From JBEPVZ01 sp041690695 (GTDB taxonomy: Bacteria; Patescibacteriota; Microgenomatia; Daviesbacterales; UBA10151): a stretch of 64,000 nt of DNA. The notes below the pieces were generated by a model. The model was not told the DNA's origin. It searched no databases and saw only the letters and a list, made by a program, of their open reading frames with translations. How positions within the stretch are numbered: position 1 is the stretch's first letter; each line of letters starts with the position of its first letter. This document shows, piece by piece, positions 1 through 8,765 of this stretch. Both the position numbers and the translations under genes were made by a program. The stretch covers positions 1-64,000 of the forward strand of contig JBEPVZ010000003.1 of the NCBI GenBank assembly GCA_041690695.1, given 5' to 3'.

Positions 1-183
1 AGACAGATTAACAACCGCTGTTTTCTCTTTGACACGACTAGCCCTATTGCCCTTACTACCCAAAACCTCTTCGACACTTTCGACTAAAGAGCTCCAAGTT
101 CCACACTCCGGACATTTCCCTAAATATTGAGAGGATTTAAAACCACATTGTTGACAGATGTAGAAAGTTGATAGTTTAGGCAT
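1..183 (-). CDS. radA: DNA repair protein RadA/Sms, N-terminal part (runs off the window)
   Basis: The reverse strand from ATG at 183 encodes 61 residues that begin MPKLSTFYICQQCGFKS and contain a four-cysteine zinc ribbon (CQQCG followed by CPECGTW about 13 residues later). This is the usual N-terminus of bacterial RadA, a RecA-like ATPase that helps branch migration in recombinational repair. The ATPase and Lon-like domains lie outside the window. The gene follows the S1 gene on the same strand after 134 bases of AT-rich repeat. Identification rests on the zinc ribbon and the typical short stretch after it, so it is good but not absolute. Confidence 0.85.
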   Translation of the reverse strand, partial: MPKLSTFYICQQCGFKSSQYLGKCPECGTWSSLVESVEEVLGSKGNRASRVKEKTAVVNLS

Positions 184-317
184 AAATCAGTAGTTAGTAT
201 GTAGTATTTTGTATCTAGTATACAGGAGAAATTTATTGATAGTAATCTCAATTAAAACAGACTCACTAAACTGACATTACCTCTGAATACTAGATACTAT
301 ATATTAGATACTGAATA
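184..317. repeat. Intergenic AT-rich short repeats
   Basis: The gap between the S1 stop and radA holds several copies of a degenerate motif of the form TAGTAT(A/T)TAGTAT or its complement (for example 191-222 and 286-322). The same kind of sequence occurs near 47904-47935. It does not look like a gene or a clear terminator. It seems to be a low-complexity intergenic repeat family. Confidence 0.5.
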
Positions 318-1385
318 CTATTTGTAGATTAACCCTTTAGTACTGGTAATAAGCGGAGCTAAAGACACCCGTCTCTTATTAACTTCGACCGTATCGACTA
401 AAACGGTGACCGTTTGATCAACTTGGTAGGTAATTGAAGGATCAAGCTTCGCGGTATAAATAACCCCTTCAACCTTACTCTCACCCTCTCCTAAACTCAT
501 AAAGACTCCATTAGCATTAATTTTAGTGACGGTAGCTTTAACAACGTCATCAGCTTGATATTTAGAAGCTAACTCTTCAAACGGATCTTTTGATAATTGT
601 CGGATTGATAAATTAACTCGGCCAGTCTCATGATCAATAGAGATAACTTTAGCTGAAACTTTTTGACCAACTTTAAACAAAGTATTAGGATCTTCAACCT
701 TTTCCCACGAAACTTCAGAAACATGAACTAAGCCTTCAATCGCTCCTTCACCTTCATGAAGTGGAATGCTGACAAAGACACCAAATGCTAAAACCGCCGC
801 GATCGTACCTTCAACAGTCTCCCCAACTTTTAATTTGGTCAGACTAGCTTTAACTTGATCTGACAGATTTAAGCGCTGAGTTAAGATCAATCTGTTTTGA
901 GCGGCATCAACTTCAATAACTGAAACCGTTACATCTTTACCAACCATCTGATCAAGATCACTGGCTTGAGATAAAGCCACTTGAGACGATGGTAAGAAGC
1001 CCCGTAGGCCATTAACTTCAACAATTAAACCACCCTTATTAACCTCGAGTGCTCGACCAACTAAGGCCTGATTTGCTTTCATAGCTTCTTCAAACTTACG
1101 GAACTTGGTTCCGGCGGAGCCGATTTTAGGATTACGATTTGAGGTTAGGAGAACTTGACCAGATTCGTTTTCAGTTAAAAGAACAAAGGCCATTAACTTA
1201 TCGCCGACTTTAAGGCTTTTAGCTTGGTCTGATGGTAAATCACGCTTTGGAAGAGTACCTTCGGCTTTGCCGTGAAGATCAAGAATTATTTCAGAATCTA
1301 AAATGGCGATGATTTCGCCTTCGACTTCTTGGTTACGACTAATTTTTTGTTGTTCGGCATCATGCTTACTTAGCAGATCAGCCAT
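318..1385 (-). CDS. rpsA: Ribosomal protein S1-like, four S1 domains
   Basis: The product of about 355 residues is built from four S1 RNA-binding domains in a row, each with the GxVxxxxxxGxxVx(L/I) pattern; the third is the best (GETVEGTIAAVLAFGVFV, then GLVHVSE). S1 binds mRNA at the 30S subunit. The reading frame stays open upstream through the 5S rRNA gene to 1556, but that part is rRNA, so I chose the ATG at 1385 (MADLLSK). A GTG at 1433, giving a Lys/Ser/Thr-rich leader, is an alternative. No Shine-Dalgarno sequence is seen. E. coli S1 has six domains; four is common in small genomes. It is the first gene after 5S and precedes radA. Confidence 0.85.
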   Translation of the reverse strand: MADLLSKHDAEQQKISRNQEVEGEIIAILDSEIILDLHGKAEGTLPKRDLPSDQAKSLKVGDKLMAFVLLTENESGQVLLTSNRNPKIGSAGTKFRKFEEAMKANQALVGRALEVNKGGLIVEVNGLRGFLPSSQVALSQASDLDQMVGKDVTVSVIEVDAAQNRLILTQRLNLSDQVKASLTKLKVGETVEGTIAAVLAFGVFVSIPLHEGEGAIEGLVHVSEVSWEKVEDPNTLFKVGQKVSAKVISIDHETGRVNLSIRQLSKDPFEELASKYQADDVVKATVTKINANGVFMSLGEGESKVEGVIYTAKLDPSITYQVDQTVTVLVDTVEVNKRRVSLAPLITSTKGLIYK

Positions 1386-1457
1386 TACGGAATTTGAATT
1401 GGTGGTATTTTTTTTAGTTGAAGATTTGGTCACACATTTAGTCCTGCTTTCTATAAA

Positions 1458-1575
1458 GTCTGGCAGCGAGGTATTTTCACACAAACTTGCGTAAGCATTA
1501 TCGTCCCCGATCGAGCGTTTGACGACTGAGTTCGGGATGGGATCAGGTCGGACCACTCTTCACAAACCACCAGGC
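1458..1575 (-). rRNA. rrf: 5S ribosomal RNA
   Basis: On the minus strand the 118-base sequence starts GCCTGGTGG and ends CTGCCAGAC, so the ends pair to form helix I with one mismatch. It contains the strongly conserved loop sequence GATCCCATCCCGAACTC and the CGATGATA-like stretch expected in 5S rRNA. It is separated from the 23S gene by a protein-coding gene (pilin), which is unusual, and is followed at once by the S1 gene. Confidence 0.93.
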
Positions 1576-1645
1576 CACTATTATACATAACTAGGTATGA
1601 GGTAGCAAGTCGGCAGAACTAGGAGCTAATTTTTAGGAATTTCAA

Positions 1646-2143
1646 TTAATTAGACAGAGCGCTTACACAGTAATACCCAGGTGAAGTCGTAGGGGGGGTT
1701 GGGTCAGCTGGTGACTCACAAGGATCAGTTGGGAGCGCCGCCTTCATACACTTACCTCCCGAGCAACTTTCCAGCTGGGAACAAACAATATATCGATCTT
1801 GATTACAGCTACCAGACGGAGCAGCTGGGTCATTGCGCAAATAAGTATAAACTTGTGATGCCTCAGGATCAGTCGGTGGGTCCTGGTTTTCAAAGTAACT
1901 ATAAAAACTAGGTGTAGAATCGGTGGTTAAAGGACTTTTGGCGTACTTATTATTGACCGCAAAATATTGCTCGTTAGCCTTTTGAATCTCTTGGATATCG
2001 GCAATACGTTTAGAATCTCTGCCGGCTCTTTGGCTGCTGGTATAAGTTGTAAAACCAACCGAGGCTAAAATGGCAATAATGGCGATAACCACCATCAATT
2101 CAACAAGAGTAAACCCCGATTGAGTGGAGAGTTTGGCAGACAT
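1646..2143 (-). CDS. Type IV pilin-like protein (prepilin)
   Basis: A 165-residue protein with a class III prepilin signal. After a short leader, Gly is followed by FTLVELMVVIAIIAILA, with Glu at position 5 of the mature protein. Prepilin peptidase would cut after the Gly and methylate the Phe. The rest is a small globular region with six or more cysteines near the C-terminus (SGSCNQD, IVCSQLESC, GGKCMK, TDPCESP, GYYCV). The middle (RDSKRIADIQEIQKANEQYF) matches pseudopilins of CPR bacteria. It sits on the rRNA strand between 23S and 5S. No ribosome binding site is clear. It could be a minor pilin of a type IV pilus or DNA uptake system; no other pilus genes are in the window. Confidence 0.9.
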   Translation of the reverse strand: MSAKLSTQSGFTLVELMVVIAIIAILASVGFTTYTSSQRAGRDSKRIADIQEIQKANEQYFAVNNKYAKSPLTTDSTPSFYSYFENQDPPTDPEASQVYTYLRNDPAAPSGSCNQDRYIVCSQLESCSGGKCMKAALPTDPCESPADPTPPTTSPGYYCVSALSN

Positions 2144-2195
2144 ATACCAACTGTACTAAAGAATATATAGAGGAGTCAATGGCTCTTCTACCTTA

Positions 2196-2210
2196 AAATA
2201 TGAATACGAC
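2196..2210 (-). repeat. 3' arm of outer 23S processing stem
   Basis: The 15 bases 2196-2210 (AAATATGAATACGAC) are the exact reverse complement of 6616-6630, on the other side of the 23S gene. A second arm, 2267-2278, pairs with 6544-6555 using two G-U pairs. Such flanking stems are normally cut by RNase III to release pre-23S rRNA. They show that the 23S unit is processed on its own, without 16S or 5S inside the stem. Confidence 0.7.
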
Positions 2211-2251
2211 TCGCCCTTAGCTCTGAAGCCTCCGGCGATTAATGAAAACCC

Positions 2252-2272
2252 ACGTACCAACTAGTGGTACGT
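2252..2272 (-). terminator. Hairpin after 23S, possible terminator
   Basis: An 8-bp perfect inverted repeat (ACGTACCA / TGGTACGT, 5-base loop). On the minus strand it is followed by GGGTTTTC. It could be a weak terminator after 23S. It overlaps the inner processing arm at 2267-2278, so the hairpin and the 23S stem would exclude each other. Confidence 0.4.
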
Positions 2273-2506
2273 CACAAAAAAATCTCAACTATGACCATTA
2301 GTATTACTAGGCTCAACGCCTTACAGCGCTTACACCGGTAACCTATATACGTAGTAGTCTTCTACGGGTCTTAAAGATACCTCATCTTAGGGTCTGCTTC
2401 GTGCTTAGATGCTTTCAGCACTTATCAATTAGCAACGTAGCTACCCAGCGCTGCCCGTTTACGGACAACTGGCACACTAGCGGTTGCCTAGTCTCGGTCC
2501 TCTCGT

Positions 2507-3214
2507 CATTATGTTAACTCCGATTTCTCGGAGAATCAGACTATATCTTCCCCATTCCACCTTTTTGGGGTGAATTACGGGGTTGGCATATAAATGAAGT
2601 TTAATTCCAGATTATCTGGTACCTTCATTATAAGTCGTTACGGGGACATCTTCTAAAGTAGCTCTCTGATGCGAAGTATAGTTATACTCCCGCATCTCCT
2701 TAATCCAAATGAAAACTTCCTCTTTTAAAAGTCGTCTTTTTTGTAGTTCTGGAATAAGTTTGAGCATCAATTCAACTTGTTTCTTCTTAAAACGGATAAA
2801 TGGCTCAAGTTTAGTTAGTGTTTCAAAAACTTTTTGAAATCCTTCTATTCTTAATTCACAAATTTTATCCTTACGGACATAAATATAACCGTAGCCTAAA
2901 ATCTGTTTAAACCATTCAATTTGCTTATGGTGCCGATCATCTTGATAAAAACAAATTACTGTTTTTACCCTAAAAAGATCTTTCCCAGATTGGCGCCTAT
3001 GTATTTGAAGCATAATACTTCCGTCGCCATCTAAGAATCCTGCAATATATGCAAAGTTGACTTGATCTACTGTAGAGTGTCTTCCCACGGTATTACCCTT
3101 TGAATTGTTCAATGTGGATTTATTATAGGACCGAAATAAACCCAAATTCAAGAGGGCTTCACCGTTATTAGCCAATTTGTCATCCTGACTTTCGTCAGAA
3201 AGTAGCAATTGCTT
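2507..3214 (-). other. Group I intron in the sarcin-ricin loop (after U2656 equivalent)
   Basis: The upstream exon ends AGT (3215) and the downstream exon resumes ACGAGAGGACC (2506), so this 708-base insert splits the universal sequence AGUACGAGAGGACC between the positions equal to E. coli U2656 and A2657. The exon ends in U and the intron ends in G (C at 2507), as group I introns require. A conserved core is visible: the R element at about 2630-2643 (TAACGACTTA on the minus strand) and the S element at about 2534-2552 (AAGATATAGTC), with GACT/AGTC forming P7. It carries a LAGLIDADG gene. Confidence 0.85.
2612..3088 (-). CDS. I-CreI-like LAGLIDADG homing endonuclease (intron-encoded)
   Basis: From a GTG at 3088 the product has 158 residues. 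It carries one LAGLIDADG motif near the N-terminus (FAYIAGFLDGDGSIMLQI) and then follows the I-CreI pattern throughout: a GYGYIYVRK beta segment, LEPFIRFKKKQVELMLK, and an FIWIKEMREYN helix. I-CreI is 163 residues, acts as a homodimer and cuts a 23S rRNA gene. The catalytic Asp is present. The frame is open further up to a TTG at 3235, but that lies in the exon, so the longer version is unlikely; the GTG is my best guess for the start. The last codons run into the R element of the intron core. Role inferred: spread of the intron into intron-less 23S genes. Confidence 0.85.
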   Translation of the reverse strand: MGRHSTVDQVNFAYIAGFLDGDGSIMLQIHRRQSGKDLFRVKTVICFYQDDRHHKQIEWFKQILGYGYIYVRKDKICELRIEGFQKVFETLTKLEPFIRFKKKQVELMLKLIPELQKRRLLKEEVFIWIKEMREYNYTSHQRATLEDVPVTTYNEGTR

Positions 3215-3371
3215 ACTAGAGACCACTCCCTTCAAGTATCAAAACGCCCATACTGGATAGAGTCCGAGCTGATTTGCATCGCTCTGAACCCAGCTCGCGT
3301 ACTGTTTTAACGGGCGAACAGCCCGACCCTTGGGAGGTACTTCCCCCCCAGGATACAATGAGCCGACATCG

Positions 3372-3675
3372 CAATGTCGAATTTTTCCCCGATTACTCGG
3401 GGGATCAGACTATACCTTCATCCTGTTTTCAAAGTCGAATGGACTTTGACTTTAGGAGCCAGCCTTTTAGCTTTCTGTATTAAAGAAAACTCTAGAGTAA
3501 AAACTCTAAGTCGTTACGGGGCCCGCTCAGCGGGCTTCCCTCGGTATTGTCCTTTATAGGAGTTCACCGATTTTAGCTGGTTCGCAAAGCCGTTAGGCTT
3601 CACTTTAAATTTAAGAAGACTTCTTTATTGATAACAAGGCTAATAGAATTACTTCTATCGCGCCCCGATATGTTA
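3372..3675 (-). other. Group I intron at 23S position 2500 equivalent, no ORF
   Basis: The exon GGCACCT (ending at 3676) resumes as CGATGTCGGCTC at 3371, giving an insertion between the equivalents of U2500 and C2501 in the peptidyl transferase centre. Exon-end U and intron-end G are both present. The R element lies at about 3507-3517 (GTAACGACTTA) and the S element at about 3404-3419 (GAAGGTATAGTCTGAT). At 304 bases it has no room for an endonuclease and has no significant ORF. Position 2500 is a known intron site in organelle large-subunit rRNA. Confidence 0.85.
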
Positions 3676-3715
3676 AGGTGCCGAACGATCTCGTCCTTGT
3701 GGACTGTTGGAGATC

Positions 3716-3749
<34 letters not shown>

Positions 3750-4222
3750 ATAAGCCTAGGCGCTCCCACGAGCAACCTAAGGATCACTAAAACCTGCTTT
3801 CGCACCTGCTCGACATGTATGTCTCGCAGTCAAGCACACTATATACTTTTGCGCTTAACGGTCGATTTCTTTTCGACCTAAGTGTACCTTTGTACTCCTC
3901 CGTTACGCTTTTGGAGGAAACCGCCCCAGTTAAACTGTCCACCAGACCTTGTCTTCCCGCCTGTTTTTGTAAGGCAAAGAGTTAGATCTAAAAATTTAAA
4001 AGAGAGGTGTTTCATTGTTGACGGATCTCCCTCCTACGCTACACAATTAAATTTTCAAATCAGGGCCAAGTTCCAGTAAAGCTCCACGGGGTCTTCTTGT
4101 CCAAGTATGGGAAGGCCGCATCTTCACAGCCACTGCAATTTCACCGAGTCTATCCTCAAGACAGTCGCTAAGTCGTTCTACCTTTCGTGCGGGTCTGAAC
4201 TCACCAGACAAGGAACTTCGCT

Positions 4223-4551
4223 CATTCCTTTTTTTTGTGTTATTTGCAAGGGAGTTACTCTTGCCTCTGCATATCGCTATGCAGTTCGGACTATATCTTC
4301 CAAATCTGTTAAGTTAAAACAAATTCAGTCTGACATATAGTCTCTGAGGGTTCTTCCGATGTAGTCGGAATTCTTCCCTGCTGATTGACTCCACCGAACA
4401 AATTGTCACTATAAATGAGATCATTTAGCATGATTTCAAGTTTAGTATTGTCGGATACTGAGTTATTCCAGCATATAGTCAGATTCAAAAATCACCTTTA
4501 CCATGCACTATAAATAGTACAAAGCTGTACACCTTCTAAGGCGGCGAATCC
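4223..4551 (-). other. Group I intron at 23S position 1931 equivalent, no ORF
   Basis: The exon ends ...TTCTATGGT (4552) and resumes AGCGAAGTTCCTTGTC (4222), so the insertion lies between the equivalents of U1931 and A1932. Exon-end U and intron-end G are present. R element about 4335-4348 (CTCAGAGACTATAT), S element about 4287-4300 (GAAGATATAGTCC); GACTA/TAGTC form P7. The 329-base intron has no ORF. Site 1931 also holds a group I intron in Simkania. Confidence 0.85.
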
Positions 4552-6615
4552 ACCATAGAACAGTTATAGTTACTGCTGCCGTTCACCAGATCTTAGACCC
4601 CCCGCTCGTCCCAACCTTGCGGCAGGAGTCACGAAGAGTTTTAAATTACTGGCACTGGGCAGGTGTCAGCCCCTATACATCAGCTTTCGCTTTAGCAGGG
4701 ACCTGTGTTTTTGATAAACAGTCGCTCAGCGTCTTTTATTGCAAATCTCGATTCACATCGAGATCAGGACATCTTGCTAACTTACGTCCAGTTGTATTGC
4801 CGAGTTCCTTAAGGATAGTTCTCTCGATCGCCTGTGTATACTCAACTCACCCACCTGTGTTGGTTTAAGTACGGATCATCATATCTCCTTTACGGGTCTT
4901 TTCCTGAAAACAGAAATCCTCTACTTACGTCTCGTAACTCACATTTTTTATCATGAAGTATGCGTCTAAACGATTTACTTCATGATTGTGGAAGCGGACT
5001 TGCCTACCTCCACTAGCTCATTACTTTCACCACGATATACGTGGCTAGATTTTTCCCATTCTGTCCACCCTTAAAGTCTTTGTCAGATATAACAAGTACA
5101 GGAATTTTAACCTGTTGTCCATCGGTTACGCCATTTGGCCTCACCTTAGGGCCGACTTACCCGACCCTGATTAACATTGGATCGGAAACCTTGGGTATTC
5201 GGCGTTCTGATTTCTCATCAGAATTTCGTTACTCATACCGGCATTCTCACTTCTGTACAATCCACCAAACCTCACAGTTTAGCTTCACTTCGTACAGAAC
5301 GCTCCCCTACCACTCACATCTTGCGATGTGAATCCGTAGCTTCGGTAGCAGACTTAGCCCCGATACATTGTCGGCGCCACAATCCGTAGTAGACCAGCGA
5401 GCTGTTACGCTTTCTTTAAAAGATGGCTGCTTCTAAGCCAACTTCCTGGCTGTCTAAGGACTATGACTTCCTTTAACACTTAGTCTGCATTTAGGGACCT
5501 TAGCTGTCGGTCTGGGATGTTTCCCTCGAGCCCGCTCCGCTTAGCCGGATCGGACTGACTCCTGGTAGAAACGCAAGTATTCGGAGTTTGATTGGATTGA
5601 TAATCTTGCGATCACCAGATCCATCCAGTGCTCTACCCCTTGCGTTATTAAGCCAGGGCTATACCTAAATATATTTCGGGGAGAACCAGCTATCTCCAAG
5701 TTCGTTAGGCATATCACCTCTAACCACACCTCTTCCCAACCTATTTCTACAGATACGAGTTCGGGCTTCCATCCCGCTTTCGCAGGACTTCACCCTGGAC
5801 ATGGTTAGCTCACTTGGTTTCGGGTCTAAAGATTAAAACTAATCGCCCAGTTAGGGCTCGCTTTCACTGCGGCTACTCCTGTTTATCAGGATTAACCTTG
5901 CTTTAATCATTAACTCACCGGTTCATTCTTCAAAAGGCACGCGGTTGTCCCGATTGCTCAGGACTTCCACAGCTTGTCAACATACGGTTTCAGGTACTAT
6001 TTCAACGGGCATTTCGCCCTTCTTTTCACCTTTCGCTCACGCTACTAGTTCACTATCGGTCCGAAAGTATATTTAGCCTTAACAAGTGGTCTTGCTAGAT
6101 TCGCTCAGGATTACACGTGTCCTAAGTTACTCAGGTGCCACTATCGTCTTATTTAGTTTCATCTACGGGACTATCACCGTCTTAGGTTCTTCTTTCCAGA
6201 ATATTCGATTACCAAATAAGAATCAATTTATGTGGTCCTACAACCCCAATCCCTTGCGGAATTGGTTTGGGCTCCTCCCTTTTCGCTCGCCACTACTAGG
6301 GGAATAAACTATTGTTCTCTTTTCCTGCGCTTACTTAGATGTTTCAGTTCAGCGCGTACCCTTCTCTAACCTATGAATTCAGTTAGAGATCCCCCGATAA
6401 ATCGGGGTGGATTGCTCCATTCGGAAATCTCCGGGTCAAAGCTTTTTAGCAGCTCGCCGAAGCTTATCGCAGCTTAATACGTCCTTCATCGGTACTTTCG
6501 ACCAAGGCATCCACCGTATGCATTATTGTTGAGTATTTTTTTATTTGTGATGTGCTCTTGTAGCACGTCACGGCCTTCATTTATATCACCCATAGCCCCT
6601 GGGGGTATGGATGAC

Positions 6616-6630
6616 GTCGTATTCATATTT
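6616..6630 (-). repeat. 5' arm of outer 23S processing stem
   Basis: Exact reverse complement of 2196-2210 across the 23S gene; a nearer arm at 6544-6555 pairs with 2267-2278. The rest of 6541-6804 is spacer with one more local hairpin near 6588-6610 (CCATAG-CCCC / GGGG-TATGG). I see no gene in it. Confidence 0.7.
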
Positions 6631-6804
6631 CAAAGTACAAGCTCTAGGACTTTGATTGCACCTAGATAGCAATCCTCAATCATTTTTGTTGAGAATTATT
6701 ATCTCTGTACAACCTAAAACAACGATTAACGATTTTCAAGAGACAAGATCTTCTATACTTAAGAAGAATCCTGGTTCGATTTATCGTAAATCGCTTTTCT
6801 TGTG

Positions 6805-6877
6805 TGGACCGAAGGGGGCTCGAACCCCTCACCTCTTCATTGCAAATGAAGCGCTCTACCAGATGAGCTATCGGCCC
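6805..6877 (-). tRNA. tRNA-Ala (UGC)
   Basis: The minus strand gives GGGCCGA as 5' acceptor and TCGGTCC as 3' acceptor, a D arm with AGCTCATCTGGTAGAGC, an anticodon loop TTTGCAA between CTTCA and TGAAG, and a T arm GGGGTTCGAGCCCC. The 3' CCA is not encoded. It sits just upstream of 23S, as in the usual 16S-23S spacer, though the 16S gene is 10 kb away. Confidence 0.95.
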
Positions 6878-7044
6878 AGATATACCGAGCTTAGTTTACA
6901 ACATTGGTAGACTTAGGTCCAACCTATTTCTTTCTATTAGTACTGTTTTTAATTTGAGGGATGCAATGCCATGTACTCTCTGGTACACAGCCAGAAGAGT
7001 CTAATTAACGGCCTTGTTTCTCGCGAGTCTTATCACTGCCCGGA

Positions 7045-7073
7045 ATCTTACCAAGTTAGTAGCCTGAAGTCAA
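7045..7073 (-). promoter_or_regulatory. Sigma-70-type promoter of the tRNA-Ala/23S unit
   Basis: On the minus strand TTGACT (7068-7073) and TAAGAT (7045-7050) are exactly 17 bases apart, upstream of tRNA-Ala. It gives 23S a promoter separate from that of 16S. The rest of 6878-7166 is spacer; I see nothing else in it except the probable -10 of the next gene. Confidence 0.6.
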
Positions 7074-7166
7074 GACTGAACTGATGACTCGATCATAAGC
7101 TCGACCAAGTCGTCTCAGCTTTGAAGAATTTAGCTTAAATTGCCACTTATGCTATACTCCAGCTCT

Positions 7167-7679
7167 ATGTTTCCTGAAGTATCACCTCGAAGAGGGATCC
7201 GATTGCTTGAGCCAATTGACGATCTGATTGAATATGAGAAAGATGGTGACTTTAAGACTCCATGTAAGCAGGTCCCCGATCTAGGAGAAGTTTATCTTAG
7301 ATGTACTTCTGATGAAAGATTTTATCTTGACGAAACCTGCGATCGCAAAAATGCAATGGTGCTAACAAATGAGACTATTGTTATTACTAGGATTGGAGAT
7401 TTATATGCTCAAAACTTTTTCGCAGTTGATCTCTGGTTGAGGAAGATCGGTATGCCATTAAATCCACCAATGACAGCAGTCTTATCAACATTAGATGATC
7501 AGCTGTCTATTGAAGCTGTTTTGGAAAACGATGAGGACGAGCTTGAAACTGATAAACTCGAGCGCTTTTATGCGAATACCCATCTATGGACAAACCCCTC
7601 CAGGCGAAGAAAACATCAACTATTATTCGTACCTAAAGATAAGTCTGTAATTAGCAGGTTACAAGTGGCTTTTAAATAG
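7167..7679 (+). CDS. Hypothetical cytoplasmic protein
   Basis: About 170 residues from the ATG at 7167. The frame is open to a TTG at 7140, but a TATACT -10-like box at 7153-7158 lies only 8 bases before this ATG, which favours the later start and a leaderless mRNA. No signal peptide or membrane segment is seen. The C-terminal half has an acidic run (ENDEDELETDKLERF) followed by a basic end (NPSRRRKHQ). I do not recognise the family. It is the only plus-strand gene between the 23S unit and gapA, and its stop lies 2 bases from that of gapA. Confidence 0.6.
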   Translation: MFPEVSPRRGIRLLEPIDDLIEYEKDGDFKTPCKQVPDLGEVYLRCTSDERFYLDETCDRKNAMVLTNETIVITRIGDLYAQNFFAVDLWLRKIGMPLNPPMTAVLSTLDDQLSIEAVLENDEDELETDKLERFYANTHLWTNPSRRRKHQLLFVPKDKSVISRLQVAFK

Positions 7680-7681
7680 AG

Positions 7682-8716
7682 TTAAGTAGCTGGCTGAGAA
7701 TGCTTACCGACATTAATAACCTGTTCAACTAACCTATTCGAATATCCCCACTCATTATCGTACCAAGCAAAGATTTTTAATAAATCGCCATCAACTAATT
7801 GAGTTAAACCTAGATCAACGATTGAAGACTCACTTCGACCAATAATATCTGACGAGACAATCTGCTCTTCAGTCCAAGCCACAATGCCCTGCCAACGAGG
7901 CTCAGCACTGGCATCTTTAATAGCTTGATTGACTGCTTCAACTGTTGTGGGGGTATTTAAAAGAAAGGTAAAATCTGAAATTGAGCCAACGATGGTTGGA
8001 ACTCGGATAGATCGACCATCAAAAAGACCTTTTAACTCAGGAATAGCTTCAGTTGTCGCTAAAGCTGCACCTGTTGTAGTCGGAATCATATTGGCATAAG
8101 CCGCTCGAGCTCTCCTTAAATCAGTTGACTTACCACCTGGTGGTGGACCATCGACCAAGTTTTGCTCGGCCGTTACAGAGTGAACAGTTGTCATTAATGC
8201 CTTTTTAATTCCAAATTTAGCATGAATAATGGCCGCGACAGGGGCGATACAGTTCGTCGTACAAGACGCATTATTAATCAATTCTTCACCATTATATTTA
8301 TCGTCATTAACCCCGATTAAAAAAGTTCCAATGTTGCCACCTTTGGCTGGAGCAGATAAAACCACCTTTTTGGCACCAGCGGTAATGTGTTGCCTCATCC
8401 CTTCTTCATCAGTAAACCGGCCAGTTGACTCAATGACAACTTCAGCCCCTACTTGACCCCAAGGGAGCTTGGTAGGGTCCTTTTCTGCATATATTGGGTA
8501 TTTTTTGCCATCAATAACAAGAGTTTGGCCCTCTACAGAAATCTGTTTATCCCAGGGACCATAGGCTGTATCGTATTTAAGGAGATGTGCAAGTACAGCA
8601 GGTTCAGTTAGATCGTTAATGCCGACAATCTCGAGTTCACTCGAATAACTTGAGACAGCAACTTTAAAAGCATTCCGTCCAATTCGTCCAAAACCGTTAA
8701 TTCCAACTTTTATCAT
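7682..8716 (-). CDS. gapA: Glyceraldehyde-3-phosphate dehydrogenase
   Basis: 344 residues, full length for a class I GAPDH. The Rossmann start VGINGFGRIGRNAF, the catalytic cysteine motif ASCTTNC, the catalytic histidine (TTVHSVTAEQ) and the C-terminal WYDNEWGYSNR are all present. It converts glyceraldehyde-3-phosphate to 1,3-bisphosphoglycerate in glycolysis. pgk, the next enzyme, lies 4.4 kb upstream on the same strand but not in the same tight operon. A TATAAA box sits 9 bases before the ATG. Confidence 0.97.
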   Translation of the reverse strand: MIKVGINGFGRIGRNAFKVAVSSYSSELEIVGINDLTEPAVLAHLLKYDTAYGPWDKQISVEGQTLVIDGKKYPIYAEKDPTKLPWGQVGAEVVIESTGRFTDEEGMRQHITAGAKKVVLSAPAKGGNIGTFLIGVNDDKYNGEELINNASCTTNCIAPVAAIIHAKFGIKKALMTTVHSVTAEQNLVDGPPPGGKSTDLRRARAAYANMIPTTTGAALATTEAIPELKGLFDGRSIRVPTIVGSISDFTFLLNTPTTVEAVNQAIKDASAEPRWQGIVAWTEEQIVSSDIIGRSESSIVDLGLTQLVDGDLLKIFAWYDNEWGYSNRLVEQVINVGKHSQPAT

Positions 8717-8765
8717 GGCAGTGTATTTATACTACCAGTATTAACTATTCGGTATCAAGTAACGA

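Noticed and set aside
1386..1556. N-terminal extension of the S1 protein (VRPDPIPNSVV...)
   Set aside because: This frame runs through the 5S rRNA gene; the peptide is a translation of 5S sequence.
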